From Halichoerus grypus (Eukaryota > Chordata > Mammalia > Carnivora > Phocidae), in assembly GCF_964656455.1 (NCBI RefSeq), contig NC_135718.1, positions 150,332,762 through 150,396,761 on the forward strand: a stretch of DNA of 64,000 nucleotides. The letters run 5' to 3'. This document shows positions 19,705 through 33,122 of the stretch, in pieces. Position numbers and translations under genes: made by a program. Under the pieces are notes generated by a model. That model was not told the DNA's origin, did not search any database, and saw nothing but the letters and a program-made list of their open reading frames with translations. The stretch's first letter is position 1. Each line of letters starts with the position of its first letter.

Positions 19705-20812
19705 AAGCAATGGCACTGAGGGAACTTCCCGTGGTGACGGTAAGCGCCCGGCCGCCCACAGCGGCTCCTTTCCGCCGCTGGTACGACCTTGTCCCAACCC
19801 AGCCAGTGTGGTGCTGCGGCAGCTTTGGCCGGTGCACGGGCTGTCCGCTTGGGCTCCTAAAGGAGACAATCTCTGAACAGACAGCAGACCCTTGGCGGAC
19901 AGGGGTGTGCAAGTGTTGGTGGGAAGGAGACTGTGGTCTGCGATTTAGCTGGAGGAGCACCCGGACAAGACGACGGGCACAGGGGTGGAGAGAGGGCTGG
20001 AGTAGATCCTGGCTAGGTGTAGGCTAAGGCGCCAATGGGAAAACCTTACACGGGCAATCTCGGTCGTGGGCCTGCGCGCTGGCGGTGGGGGCTGGGGGAG
20101 GTGGAAGGCGTTCCAGGGAACACGCTCGCCACTTTGCCGTGGGACTCAAGGGATGGGTGATGCGATTTCAAGAACCTGTTGGCTACAAGTCCACCGTCTG
20201 TCTCCGGTGTGCCTCCACCCCCTCCTCCTGCTTGGCTGTTGGGTTTTCCCCACCGGCCTCCCGAATCTTCGTGCTCTCTCTCCTGCACTGCCCGTCGGTT
20301 CTGCTTCCTGCACCCGTCCAGATTCGCTTTCCCGACTCCACCTCCCGGGCGCAACCGTGCCGCTGTCTGCTCGCGGTGGCCGGGAAGCTGGCCCGAGCGG
20401 TGGCTGGCCCGAGCGGTGGCTGGCCCGAGGGCGAGGGAAGGGACCAGGGGCTCCAGCAGGTGACCCGACTCAAAGAGGTAGATCGCTCACCCTGCCCCGA
20501 CCTCTTCCCCCACTCCCACCCCCCCCACCCCCCCACCCCCGCTTCCCCGCACCGACACCACTAACTAGCACCCCTTGAAGGAGCAAGGGGTGGCTTGTCA
20601 GGGGTGGCGCGGTTTCTCCTGGCCGCAGCAGTGCCGCCGGAGAGTCCAAGCACCTGCGGTGGCCGGACGTGCGGGCGTCTGTGGGTGGCCCCGAGTGAGG
20701 ACAGAGGGTGTCGCGGGTGGCCTCTCGGGTTTGGGGCGGAGGAAGAGGGGGAGCCATGCGAGCGCCCAGGGGAGGCGCCGATGCGCTGCCGTTGGGCGGC
20801 CGGCCCGCTGGC

Positions 20813-21041
20813 GAGGCCAAAAGGTTTCGGCTGGCCGAGGCGACAGGGCAAGGCTTGGGCTAGCCCGGGCGCCTGGCCTTGTCTGGGCACCGAGGCCGTG
20901 GAGCTAGCCGCGGGGCAAGGGAGAAGCGAGGCCAAAAGGTTTGGGCTGGCCGAGGCGACAGGGCAAGGCTTGGGCTACCCGGGCGCCTGGCCTTGTCTGG
21001 GCACCGAGGCCGTGGAGCTAGCCGCGGGGCAAGGGAGAAGC
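20813..21041. repeat. 115-bp duplication, unit 3
   Basis: Unit 3 copy, unchanged relative to unit 1 as far as I can see. Confidence 0.94.
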
Positions 21042-21113
21042 CAGCCAGCTTCGGCTAAAAGGGGTGCGGATGCGCTGGGGAGAGGTCGGTAGGCCGAGAG
21101 GAAGAAGAAAGGC

Positions 21114-21185
21114 TTCCCTGACCGGGAATCGAACCCGGGCCGCGGCGGTGAGAGCGCCGAATCCTAACCACTAGACCACCAGGGA
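21114..21185 (-). tRNA. tRNA-Glu (CTC), unit 3
   Basis: Gene body unchanged; no proximal T4. The 5' flank has the C variant (GTCGGGCCCTG). Confidence 0.98.
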
Positions 21186-21470
21186 GCGTCGGGCCCTGCG
21201 CCTGGCCCGCGCGCCCTGGGCGCAGCGCCTCCACACCACCCCCTCGCCTCCGCTTTGGCTCCAAGGCCCCTGCCTTGCCACGGCCAGCCGCCCTCCGGCC
21301 CTACCAATCCACCCGCCCTGCTGGCAGCACCCTCAAAACGCTGCGCACCTCCTTCCCTCCCTCACACACGCGCTCGGCCTCGGGCCACGCTCCGGCTCCG
21401 GGCTCTCGGCTCCGGGCTCCCATCGGGCCTGGGCACGACGGCCCTGGAGCCCTGCAAAAGGTTGGCCAGC

Positions 21471-21542
21471 TGCGTTGGCCGGGAATCGAACCCGGGTCAA
21501 CTGCTTGGAAGGCAGCTATGCTCACCACTATACCACCAACGC
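21471..21542 (-). tRNA. tRNA-Gly (TCC), unit 3
   Basis: Gene body unchanged. Terminator T4 at 21456-21459. Long type B 3' flank. Confidence 0.98.
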
Positions 21543-21761
21543 TGCACAGCCCGGGCCCGCCCCGAGACGCCGGCGCAGGGTTCGCAGAGGCGCCTTCACG
21601 CCTTCTCGCCGCCGCCTGGGCTGCCTGGCGCAGCCCTGCCCCGACGTGCCGCCAGTCCGCAGCTCTGCGCTGCCGCACGCGCCAGCAGCGGCCGCCCCAG
21701 CCCCAACCCCAGCCCCAGCCCCGCCAGCCCGACGCCGCCGTGCGGCTCCGCAGGCCCGACC

Positions 21762-21803
21762 GCCCGCCGCCCGCCGCCCGCCGCCCGCCGCCCGCCGCCC
21801 GCC
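21762..21803. repeat. GCCCGCC array, 6 copies, unit 3
   Basis: Counted directly: 42 bp. Confidence 0.95.
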
Positions 21804-22302
21804 TCTGGGGGGCGCTCTGGCCGCCGTGCCGCTCCCCCGGCCCTCGGCTGCCGGCCGGGCATTCCCCGGCCCGCGAGACACGCTTCCCTCCGGCGACCCG
21901 CTCGCCCGGGCCCTTCTCCGCGGACTGCCCGGCGAGGCCACATCCCGCACCCACAGGGGACCCGACCCAGCCGCCGCCCACCCGTCCCCCGCGCCCACCC
22001 CCACCCCCACGCCCAGCCAGCACCGGGCAGCGTCGCGTCACCAAGGAGCCCGTTGCGGCCAGTCACTCGTCAGGCGCCGGGGGCACGACAGGAGGCCCTG
22101 GCTGGGCCGTGGCGACCCCGCACGCGCGCGCCCGGGCTCACGAGGAAGGGAAACGGGTGGGGGCGGTCGACGGTGGGCAGGCCGGGCACCCGTCGTCGCC
22201 CCGCGCCTCTCGCCGGACGCGGGAGGGACGAGAAGAAGGGCCCTGGGGCCAAGCGTTTGGACAGAGCGGCGGTGGCGCCGGCCACCAAAAAGGGCGTCTT
22301 GC

Positions 22303-22374
22303 CTCCCCGTCGGGGAATCGAACCCCGGTCTCCCGCGTGACAGGCGGGGATACTCACCACTATACTAACGAGGA
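22303..22374 (-). tRNA. tRNA-Asp (GTC), unit 3
   Basis: Gene body unchanged. Terminator T5 at 22287-22291. Confidence 0.98.
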
Positions 22375-22991
22375 CGGCGGCGGCGGCCACCCGGGCGCCC
22401 GACCCCTCTCCGCCTGCCCGCCCACGCCTACCCCTGCCCTCGACGCCCCGCCTTACGCAGGCGCCCGCCACGTGCCACACCCGACCCGACCCCAAACCAA
22501 CCGCGCCAGCCCGCAGAGCAGCCCTCCCATCCCGACTCGGAGTGGACCCCAGGCCCGGGCCCCGGACCCGGACGGCGCGGAACACTCCGAGTGCGCCGGC
22601 GCCTAGGGCCTGCCGGGCGCCGATCGCGCAGGGAGAAGAGGCCCGAGCGGGCAAGCAAGGATGCGAGCAGGAGGACGGGCGCCCGGGATGGGCAGGGGCG
22701 GCGGAGGGAGGGCGGCGAGGACCTAGTGGGGGTGGGGGGCGGCGGCGGCGAGACAGGCTGGCCCGACGCCGGTCTCTGGGTGCGGGGCCGCCATGTGCGA
22801 GGAGGCGGGGCGGGGCGGGGCGAGGCGGCGGCGACGGCGGCGGCGGCGGCGGCGCCAGGCGAGTCGGCTGGCGCTGCTCCTGGTCGGCCGGGGCGCGCGT
22901 CCCGTCCCTTGCGCGCCCACACAGCCGCCAGCCGCCACCAGCGTCCGCGCCGGGTCCCAGCCAGGCGAGCGGCGACGCGCCCAGGCCCGCC

Positions 22992-23074
22992 GTCAGGATG
23001 GCCGAGCGGTCTAAGGCGCTGCGTTCAGGTCGCAGTCTCCCCTGGAGGCGTGGGTTCGAATCCCACTCCTGACA
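22992..23074 (+). tRNA. tRNA-Leu (CAG), unit 3
   Basis: Gene body unchanged. Terminator T4 at 23083-23086. Confidence 0.98.
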
Positions 23075-24677
23075 CGCCCACCTTTTGGCCCGCCCGACCA
23101 GGGCACCGGACCCCGGCGGGCCTGCACCACGCCCTCTCGCAAGCCCGGTCCTGCCTGACCCGCCGCTCCTGCCTTGCACCCTAGCAGAAGGGGCCCAGTG
23201 CCGAGCCCTGACGCCTCGACGCTCCTGGCCACAGGCTTGGCGCACACACGCCCTCCCCCACCAGTTCCCGCGCCTTTCCCGCCCGATCCCACCCCCACCC
23301 CCGCAGGCCTGGGGAACTTCGCAGCACGTCTCTCCTCACCTGCTTTCCGGGGGCTGCGTTTTCCTTCCTTCCTCGCTCCCCCTCCCGCTCCCGCTCCCGC
23401 CCACTCCCGCGGCCCCCTGCAGACCAGCCGGCTGCGCAAATGCCCAAAGCCCTCCGCATTCCGTTCTCCAGCAGACCGGTGCCTGGTGAAGAGCGCCTCG
23501 CTCTCAGAGCCGTGCACTCCCGCCACCAGGAGCACACCGTCCCACAGAGAGCCCGTCCTTTCCGCCGGCCCCCATTCCCTTCTCTCCACACCCTGCTCAG
23601 GTGGCCCGAGGTGCCCACGAGGATTTGCCACCTTGATGACGCTTTACCCTGGCCACACCTGCCTGCCTCCCTCCCGGGACACAGGCTGCCCGGCCACCTG
23701 CTCGCCGGCCCACGACAGGGCCCTCCCTTCAGTGGGCCTGGCCCGGGAGTCCAGCCCGGGAAGGTGGCTCCCGTGAGCGCTGAGCCGAAGGAAGCCCTGA
23801 ATCCCCAGGCCACCCACCTGGGCGCCCGAGCGCATCTCCGCGCCGGCAGCCGCTGCCCGGCCGGGACCCGAGGACCCCAGCGCGCTCCCTCACCGCGCTG
23901 TCGGCCAGCTAGCCAGCAGCCGCTCGGCCAGAGCGCTCCCGCGAGCCGAGATCGCGCTCCGGCCTCACAACCACCGCCCCCCCCCCCCCCGCGCCCCGCC
24001 GAGCTGGCCCCCTAGGGAGCGCTGCGCGCCCGAGCTCAGACACGTCGCTTCGCTCTCCTGGCCTGAGCGGCTCCTCGGCGGCGCCGGCGGCGCTACGGGG
24101 CCTCCATCTCCTACACACAACACACGCGCCCGCGGACACCCACACACCCACACCCACACACCCCACCCCGCGACAGCCCACCCCACGGCACCGCACGTGC
24201 GCACACAACCGGAGCTCCGGTCCCCAGCCCCGCCCGCCCTCGCACACTCTGCCCCGGCCACAAAGCCCTCGGCCAAAGGGGCTCTCTGGGTGGCGGCTGA
24301 GAGGAGCCGCTGAAGGCAGCGGCAGGGCTCAGCCGCGCCTGCCACGGGATCCCCCGCGCTGGGTGGGATTCGGGCGCTGGCCAGCCTGGGTCCGGCTCCC
24401 GGCTGCCCCTGGCGACCCCGGCAGGGCAGCGTCTCGCCGCGGCCCTGGACCGAGGACAAAGCGCCGCATGAGCCTAGTCGGCCACCGTGCGTCCGCGCCG
24501 CGCTCGGCCCGCGTGCGCCGCTCCCTAGGGCTCCGGACGTGCCTGGAGCGTCTGGTCCACACCGCCCGTCCGCCTCCTGCTCAAACGAAGCCGATGCTCC
24601 GAACCGGCCCGGACCCGTGTCTGGCCGCCGCTGGCGAGCGCCGCTGGGGAAGCCGTCTGGGGAGCGGCGCCATCGGT

Positions 24678-24748
24678 GCATGGGTGGTTCAGTGGTAGAA
24701 TTCTCGCCTGCCACGCGGGAGGCCCGGGTTCGATTCCCGGCCCATGCA
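24678..24748 (+). tRNA. tRNA-Gly (GCC), unit 3
   Basis: Gene body unchanged. Terminator T4 at 24762-24765. Confidence 0.98.
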
Positions 24749-25534
24749 GCGCGCCGTCCCCTTTTGGCCGGCCCTGCAGCCCCAACGCGCGCGCGCCCGC
24801 GCCCCCGGCTTCCTCTCGCCCACGCTCAAGGCGCCTGGCCTGAACTAGCTCCGCTCCGGACCCAGCCGGAGCCCGCCCCTGCCCTGCCGCCCGTTCCCTT
24901 CCTCTCGGTCCTTCTCGCCCAGGGGACCAACTCCACCCAGCGCCCGAGGCCCCTGGCCCGCCCACACGCCTCCCTTGCCCCTTTTCTCTTCAGGACCCTG
25001 AGCACCCCGCTTCGCTCACCCGCTTCCCTTCCAGCAATGCTTCCCCGCACCACCACACACCCGCACCGCGCCGCGCCGCACCAGAGCCCACGGGGCCGCG
25101 CCCCACCTCCGCGCCTTTCATCACCGTTCCTCCCTCCCTGTCTCACTCTACCCACACTGCCAGAATCCTCGTCTCTTTGCACAACCAGGGGCAACCAAGT
25201 TGCCACCCCTAGCCCTGATCCGTCCTATTCTCCTCCAGGGACCCTCACAAACTCACTGGGGTGCACCAGGAAGACCAGATGCATGGCACCACATCCTCCC
25301 GACGCGCGCCCTATAGTCTCTTGAGGCGCCGCTTGGCCGCAGTAGCCTCCAAACTCCGCCGCTCCTGCAACGCTAGGACCCCCGCCAACACCAGGTCCAC
25401 CACCGCCCGCGCCGGCACTAGCACCAGCAGCACCAATCTCCCCATCCGCCGCCGCCGCCGCCGCCACCGCCACAAGTCCACCGTCACCACACCGCCTCGG
25501 GCACCATCGCCCACAACAGTGAAGTCCTCCAACA

Positions 25535-26133
25535 TCCAGCCCACCACCAAGTCCACCACCACCACCACCGCCATCACCAGCAGGACCAAGTCCGCGACCA
25601 GCGCACCAGCAATGACATCATTGCCAACGGTACCCAAGTCCTCCACAATCACCACCACCGCCTCGACCTCCACCACCACCACCACCACCACCACCACCAA
25701 CTCCAGCACCACCACCTCCACCATCACCACCACCACCACCGCCATCACCAGCAGGACCAAGTCCAGCACCAGCGCACCAGCATGGGCATCATTGCCAACG
25801 GTACCCAAGTCCTCCACGATCACCACCACCACCTCTACCACCACCACCACCACCACCACGACCACCACCACCGCCACCTTCACCATCACCACCGCCGCCG
25901 CCGCCATCACCAGCAGGACCAAGGCCACCACCAGCTCACCAGCATGGGCATCATTGCCAACGGTACCGAAGTCCTCCACGATCACCACCACCACCACCAC
26001 CACCACCAGCTCCACCACCACCAGCCCCACCACCGACTCCACCGTCACCACACCGACTCGGGCACCATCGCCAACACTACTGGAGTCCGTCACCACCACC
26101 GCCACCACCGGGACCGTGCACACCATCACCACA
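25535..26133. repeat. ACC triplet block, unit 3
   Basis: Four-GCC form. Confidence 0.9.
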
Positions 26134-27128
26134 GCAGCCCGCGCGCCGGCACCAACAGCACGAGGTCCACCCCCAGCAGCAGGAGCAGCAGCAGCAGCAA
26201 GTCGTCCTCCGCCAGCAGCACAAGCACCAGCACAGCCCGCACCCCCACCCCCACCCCCACCAGCCCCTCCTGCCCCAACGTCCCCACACGGGTCCCCTGC
26301 CTGCACGCCCCCTCCTTTCCGAGTCCTCAGTGGTCAATGATCCTGTGTGGCATCTGTCCCTTTGGCCTCTCTGAATCTCAACCCCAGGACGACCCCTGAC
26401 GCGTCACTGGCTGTCCCGATGACAGGTGATGGAAGCCTCGGGGGCGGTGGAATCCCTCGCCCCGTTGGGACGGCTCCTAGACCCGGTCCCGCCCTCTCTC
26501 TGTGTCTCCCTTGCCTGCCTGCCTGCCGGCCTGCTTCCCACCCACGCCCCCCACACCCCACCCCTTGGCCTGACCACCTTGCAGCACAGCACAGCGGTCT
26601 CCCCCCGCGCACCTCCTCCGCCACGGTCCTGTCCCGCCACGGGGGCCTCCAGCTTTCTTGCACCGGGGCCCACTCCCCAGCACTTGCCGCGTGCAGCTCC
26701 TGCCAGCCTCCAGGCTGGACCCCTCCCACCCACCCCCCACCCCTTGTCCCCCACCCCCATCCCTCACATTCTCGGCTGGCAGTCCCGGCCTCCCACAGGC
26801 TCCTCAGGCACACTCGTGCTCTCTCCCCTCCCCTACCTCAGATCTCACCCTCCCGCACAGGTGCTCACGTACGTGCCTGGCATGGCGCCGGGGAAGGAGC
26901 CCTTCCCCCCCCCCCCCCCACCGAAGCCTCTGCAGACACCCTGCCCGACTGTCCGGCCACACTCTGGACCGGTCCCGCAAGCCCCACACCTCCCCGCCCC
27001 CGGCACCCCACCCACACACCCGGGCTGCCCCCGGCCCTCCCCTCCTTCTGGGATCCTTTTGGCTCTGTGCCCTAACCCCCGTGGCAGGCCACCCACGTGA
27101 GTAAACACCTTCATCCCGCGGTATCCCC

Positions 27129-27307
27129 CACCACACACACTCCACACACACACACACACACACCACACACGCTCACACACACCCCCCACATGCTCACACC
27201 CACACCCCCCCACATGCTCACACCCACACACACCCAACTTGCTCACACACGCCCACCCACACACACACACCACACACACACCCAGACACACACACATACA
27301 CACACAG
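27129..27307. repeat. CA-rich block, unit 3
   Basis: Unit 3 copy, same length. Confidence 0.92.
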
Positions 27308-28415
27308 AAGCAATGGCACTGAGGGAACTTCCCGTGGTGACGGTAAGCGCCCGGCCGCCCACAGCGGCTCCTTTCCGCCGCTGGTACGACCTTGTCCCAA
27401 CCCAGCCAGTGTGGTGCTGCGGCAGCTTTGGCCGGTGCACGGGCTGTCCGCTTGGGCTCCTAAAGGAGACAATCTCTGAACAGACAGCAGACCCTTGGCG
27501 GACAGGGGTGTGCAAGTGTTGGTGGGAAGGAGACTGTGGTCTGCGATTTAGCTGGAGGAGCACCCGGACAAGACGACGGGCACAGGGGTGGAGAGAGGGC
27601 TGGAGTAGATCCTGGCTAGGTGTAGGCTAAGGCGCCAATGGGAAAACCTTACACGGGCAATCTCGGTCGTGGGCCTGCGCGCTGGCGGTGGGGGCTGGGG
27701 GAGGTGGAAGGCGTTCCAGGGAACACGCTCGCCACTTTGCCGTGGGACTCAAGGGATGGGTGATGCGATTTCAAGAACCTGTTGGCTACAAGTCCACCGT
27801 CTGTCTCCGGTGTGCCTCCACCCCCTCCTCCTGCTTGGCTGTTGGGTTTTCCCCACCGGCCTCCCGAATCTTCGTGCTCTCTCTCCTGCACTGCCCGTCG
27901 GTTCTGCTTCCTGCACCCGTCCAGATTCGCTTTCCCGACTCCACCTCCCGGGCGCAACCGTGCCGCTGTCTGCTCGCGGTGGCCGGGAAGCTGGCCCGAG
28001 CGGTGGCTGGCCCGAGCGGTGGCTGGCCCGAGGGCGAGGGAAGGGACCAGGGGCTCCAGCAGGTGACCCGACTCAAAGAGGTAGATCGCTCACCCTGCCC
28101 CGACCTCTTCCCCCACTCCCACCCCCCCCACCCCCCCACCCCCGCTTCCCCGCACCGACACCACTAACTAGCACCCCTTGAAGGAGCAAGGGGTGGCTTG
28201 TCAGGGGTGGCGCGGTTTCTCCTGGCCGCAGCAGTGCCGCCGGAGAGTCCAAGCACCTGCGGTGGCCGGACGTGCGGGCGTCTGTGGGTGGCCCCGAGTG
28301 AGGACAGAGGGTGTCGCGGGTGGCCTCTCGGGTTTGGGGCGGAGGAAGAGGGGGAGCCATGCGAGCGCCCAGGGGAGGCGCCGATGCGCTGCCGTTGGGC
28401 GGCCGGCCCGCTGGC

Positions 28416-28644
28416 GAGGCCAAAAGGTTTCGGCTGGCCGAGGCGACAGGGCAAGGCTTGGGCTAGCCCGGGCGCCTGGCCTTGTCTGGGCACCGAGGCC
28501 GTGGAGCTAGCCGCGGGGCAAGGGAGAAGCGAGGCCAAAAGGTTTGGGCTGGCCGAGGCGACAGGGCAAGGCTTGGGCTACCCGGGCGCCTGGCCTTGTC
28601 TGGGCACCGAGGCCGTGGAGCTAGCCGCGGGGCAAGGGAGAAGC
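28416..28644. repeat. 115-bp duplication, unit 4
   Basis: Unit 4 copy. Confidence 0.94.
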
Positions 28645-28716
28645 CAGCCAGCTTCGGCTAAAAGGGGTGCGGATGCGCTGGGGAGAGGTCGGTAGGCCGA
28701 GAGGAAGAAGAAAGGC

Positions 28717-28788
28717 TTCCCTGACCGGGAATCGAACCCGGGCCGCGGCGGTGAGAGCGCCGAATCCTAACCACTAGACCACCAGGGA
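28717..28788 (-). tRNA. tRNA-Glu (CTC), unit 4
   Basis: Gene body unchanged; no proximal T4; C variant in the 5' flank. Confidence 0.98.
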
Positions 28789-29073
28789 GCGTCGGGCCCT
28801 GCGCCTGGCCCGCGCGCCCTGGGCGCAGCGCCTCCACACCACCCCCTCGCCTCCGCTTTGGCTCCAAGGCCCCTGCCTTGCCACGGCCAGCCGCCCTCCG
28901 GCCCTACCAATCCACCCGCCCTGCTGGCAGCACCCTCAAAACGCTGCGCACCTCCTTCCCTCCCTCACACACGCGCTCGGCCTCGGGCCACGCTCCGGCT
29001 CCGGGCTCTCGGCTCCGGGCTCCCATCGGGCCTGGGCACGACGGCCCTGGAGCCCTGCAAAAGGTTGGCCAGC

Positions 29074-29145
29074 TGCGTTGGCCGGGAATCGAACCCGGGT
29101 CAACTGCTTGGAAGGCAGCTATGCTCACCACTATACCACCAACGC
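29074..29145 (-). tRNA. tRNA-Gly (TCC), unit 4
   Basis: Gene body unchanged. Terminator T4 at 29059-29062. Long type B 3' flank. Confidence 0.98.
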
Positions 29146-29364
29146 TGCACAGCCCGGGCCCGCCCCGAGACGCCGGCGCAGGGTTCGCAGAGGCGCCTTC
29201 ACGCCTTCTCGCCGCCGCCTGGGCTGCCTGGCGCAGCCCTGCCCCGACGTGCCGCCAGTCCGCAGCTCTGCGCTGCCGCACGCGCCAGCAGCGGCCGCCC
29301 CAGCCCCAACCCCAGCCCCAGCCCCGCCAGCCCGACGCCGCCGTGCGGCTCCGCAGGCCCGACC

Positions 29365-29392
29365 GCCCGCCGCCCGCCGCCCGCCGCCCGCC
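29365..29392. repeat. GCCCGCC array, 4 copies, unit 4
   Basis: Counted directly: 28 bp. Confidence 0.95.
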
Positions 29393-29891
29393 TCTGGGGG
29401 GCGCTCTGGCCGCCGTGCCGCTCCCCCGGCCCTCGGCTGCCGGCCGGGCATTCCCCGGCCCGCGAGACACGCTTCCCTCCGGCGACCCGCTCGCCCGGGC
29501 CCTTCTCCGCGGACTGCCCGGCGAGGCCACATCCCGCACCCACAGGGGACCCGACCCAGCCGCCGCCCACCCGTCCCCCGCGCCCACCCCCACCCCCACG
29601 CCCAGCCAGCACCGGGCAGCGTCGCGTCACCAAGGAGCCCGTTGCGGCCAGTCACTCGTCAGGCGCCGGGGGCACGACAGGAGGCCCTGGCTGGGCCGTG
29701 GCGACCCCGCACGCGCGCGCCCGGGCTCACGAGGAAGGGAAACGGGTGGGGGCGGTCGACGGTGGGCAGGCCGGGCACCCGTCGTCGCCCCGCGCCTCTC
29801 GCCGGACGCGGGAGGGACGAGAAGAAGGGCCCTGGGGCCAAGCGTTTGGACAGAGCGGCGGTGGCGCCGGCCACCAAAAAGGGCGTCTTGC

Positions 29892-29963
29892 CTCCCCGTC
29901 GGGGAATCGAACCCCGGTCTCCCGCGTGACAGGCGGGGATACTCACCACTATACTAACGAGGA
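29892..29963 (-). tRNA. tRNA-Asp (GTC), unit 4
   Basis: Gene body unchanged. Terminator T5 at 29876-29880. Confidence 0.98.
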
Positions 29964-30580
29964 CGGCGGCGGCGGCCACCCGGGCGCCCGACCCCTCTCC
30001 GCCTGCCCGCCCACGCCTACCCCTGCCCTCGACGCCCCGCCTTACGCAGGCGCCCGCCACGTGCCACACCCGACCCGACCCCAAACCAACCGCGCCAGCC
30101 CGCAGAGCAGCCCTCCCATCCCGACTCGGAGTGGACCCCAGGCCCGGGCCCCGGACCCGGACGGCGCGGAACACTCCGAGTGCGCCGGCGCCTAGGGCCT
30201 GCCGGGCGCCGATCGCGCAGGGAGAAGAGGCCCGAGCGGGCAAGCAAGGATGCGAGCAGGAGGACGGGCGCCCGGGATGGGCAGGGGCGGCGGAGGGAGG
30301 GCGGCGAGGACCTAGTGGGGGTGGGGGGCGGCGGCGGCGAGACAGGCTGGCCCGACGCCGGTCTCTGGGTGCGGGGCCGCCATGTGCGAGGAGGCGGGGC
30401 GGGGCGGGGCGAGGCGGCGGCGACGGCGGCGGCGGCGGCGGCGCCAGGCGAGTCGGCTGGCGCTGCTCCTGGTCGGCCGGGGCGCGCGTCCCGTCCCTTG
30501 CGCGCCCACACAGCCGCCAGCCGCCACCAGCGTCCGCGCCGGGTCCCAGCCAGGCGAGCGGCGACGCGCCCAGGCCCGCC

Positions 30581-30663
30581 GTCAGGATGGCCGAGCGGTC
30601 TAAGGCGCTGCGTTCAGGTCGCAGTCTCCCCTGGAGGCGTGGGTTCGAATCCCACTCCTGACA
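30581..30663 (+). tRNA. tRNA-Leu (CAG), unit 4
   Basis: Gene body unchanged. Terminator T4 at 30672-30675. Confidence 0.98.
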
Positions 30664-32265
30664 CGCCCACCTTTTGGCCCGCCCGACCAGGGCACCGGAC
30701 CCCGGCGGGCCTGCACCACGCCCTCTCGCAAGCCCGGTCCTGCCTGACCCGCCGCTCCTGCCTTGCACCCTAGCAGAAGGGGCCCAGTGCCGAGCCCTGA
30801 CGCCTCGACGCTCCTGGCCACAGGCTTGGCGCACACACGCCCTCCCCCACCAGTTCCCGCGCCTTTCCCGCCCGATCCCACCCCCACCCCCGCAGGCCTG
30901 GGGAACTTCGCAGCACGTCTCTCCTCACCTGCTTTCCGGGGGCTGCGTTTTCCTTCCTTCCTCGCTCCCCCTCCCGCTCCCGCTCCCGCCCACTCCCGCG
31001 GCCCCCTGCAGACCAGCCGGCTGCGCAAATGCCCAAAGCCCTCCGCATTCCGTTCTCCAGCAGACCGGTGCCTGGTGAAGAGCGCCTCGCTCTCAGAGCC
31101 GTGCACTCCCGCCACCAGGAGCACACCGTCCCACAGAGAGCCCGTCCTTTCCGCCGGCCCCCATTCCCTTCTCTCCACACCCTGCTCAGGTGGCCCGAGG
31201 TGCCCACGAGGATTTGCCACCTTGATGACGCTTTACCCTGGCCACACCTGCCTGCCTCCCTCCCGGGACACAGGCTGCCCGGCCACCTGCTCGCCGGCCC
31301 ACGACAGGGCCCTCCCTTCAGTGGGCCTGGCCCGGGAGTCCAGCCCGGGAAGGTGGCTCCCGTGAGCGCTGAGCCGAAGGAAGCCCTGAATCCCCAGGCC
31401 ACCCACCTGGGCGCCCGAGCGCATCTCCGCGCCGGCAGCCGCTGCCCGGCCGGGACCCGAGGACCCCAGCGCGCTCCCTCACCGCGCTGTCGGCCAGCTA
31501 GCCAGCAGCCGCTCGGCCAGAGCGCTCCCGCGAGCCGAGATCGCGCTCCGGCCTCACAACCACCGCCCCCCCCCCCCCGCGCCCCGCCGAGCTGGCCCCC
31601 TAGGGAGCGCTGCGCGCCCGAGCTCAGACACGTCGCTTCGCTCTCCTGGCCTGAGCGGCTCCTCGGCGGCGCCGGCGGCGCTACGGGGCCTCCATCTCCT
31701 ACACACAACACACGCGCCCGCGGACACCCACACACCCACACCCACACACCCCACCCCGCGACAGCCCACCCCACGGCACCGCACGTGCGCACACAACCGG
31801 AGCTCCGGTCCCCAGCCCCGCCCGCCCTCGCACACTCTGCCCCGGCCACAAAGCCCTCGGCCAAAGGGGCTCTCTGGGTGGCGGCTGAGAGGAGCCGCTG
31901 AAGGCAGCGGCAGGGCTCAGCCGCGCCTGCCACGGGATCCCCCGCGCTGGGTGGGATTCGGGCGCTGGCCAGCCTGGGTCCGGCTCCCGGCTGCCCCTGG
32001 CGACCCCGGCAGGGCAGCGTCTCGCCGCGGCCCTGGACCGAGGACAAAGCGCCGCATGAGCCTAGTCGGCCACCGTGCGTCCGCGCCGCGCTCGGCCCGC
32101 GTGCGCCGCTCCCTAGGGCTCCGGACGTGCCTGGAGCGTCTGGTCCACACCGCCCGTCCGCCTCCTGCTCAAACGAAGCCGATGCTCCGAACCGGCCCGG
32201 ACCCGTGTCTGGCCGCCGCTGGCGAGCGCCGCTGGGGAAGCCGTCTGGGGAGCGGCGCCATCGGT

Positions 32266-32336
32266 GCATGGGTGGTTCAGTGGTAGAATTCTCGCCTGCC
32301 ACGCGGGAGGCCCGGGTTCGATTCCCGGCCCATGCA
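32266..32336 (+). tRNA. tRNA-Gly (GCC), unit 4
   Basis: Gene body unchanged. Terminator T4 at 32350-32353. Confidence 0.98.
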
Positions 32337-33122
32337 GCGCGCCGTCCCCTTTTGGCCGGCCCTGCAGCCCCAACGCGCGCGCGCCCGCGCCCCCGGCTTC
32401 CTCTCGCCCACGCTCAAGGCGCCTGGCCTGAACTAGCTCCGCTCCGGACCCAGCCGGAGCCCGCCCCTGCCCTGCCGCCCGTTCCCTTCCTCTCGGTCCT
32501 TCTCGCCCAGGGGACCAACTCCACCCAGCGCCCGAGGCCCCTGGCCCGCCCACACGCCTCCCTTGCCCCTTTTCTCTTCAGGACCCTGAGCACCCCGCTT
32601 CGCTCACCCGCTTCCCTTCCAGCAATGCTTCCCCGCACCACCACACACCCGCACCGCGCCGCGCCGCACCAGAGCCCACGGGGCCGCGCCCCACCTCCGC
32701 GCCTTTCATCACCGTTCCTCCCTCCCTGTCTCACTCTACCCACACTGCCAGAATCCTCGTCTCTTTGCACAACCAGGGGCAACCAAGTTGCCACCCCTAG
32801 CCCTGATCCGTCCTATTCTCCTCCAGGGACCCTCACAAACTCACTGGGGTGCACCAGGAAGACCAGATGCATGGCACCACATCCTCCCGACGCGCGCCCT
32901 ATAGTCTCTTGAGGCGCCGCTTGGCCGCAGTAGCCTCCAAACTCCGCCGCTCCTGCAACGCTAGGACCCCCGCCAACACCAGGTCCACCACCGCCCGCGC
33001 CGGCACTAGCACCAGCAGCACCAATCTCCCCATCCGCCGCCGCCGCCGCCGCCACCGCCACAAGTCCACCGTCACCACACCGCCTCGGGCACCATCGCCC
33101 ACAACAGTGAAGTCCTCCAACA

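Larger units (their letters stand above)
12399..19985. repeat. tRNA macrosatellite unit 2 (7587 bp)
   Basis: Type A unit: short form of the flank beside tRNA-Gly(TCC), with GAGCCGTGCAAAAGG at the terminator. It has T after the GTCGGGC next to tRNA-Glu, six heptamers, C14 and C14 tracts, and a CCCAACCCCC variant near 19128 shared only with unit 6. A private A-to-G change lies in GGGGACCAGCTCC near 17328. Confidence 0.95.
19986..27588. repeat. tRNA macrosatellite unit 3 (7603 bp)
   Basis: Type B unit: long flank beside tRNA-Gly(TCC) with a duplicated GGCTCCGGGCTC element, and C after GTCGGGC next to tRNA-Glu. It has six heptamers, C14 and C15 tracts, and a GCTCCCCCTCCCG hexamer variant near 23384 shared only with unit 4. 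It is the longest unit. Confidence 0.95.
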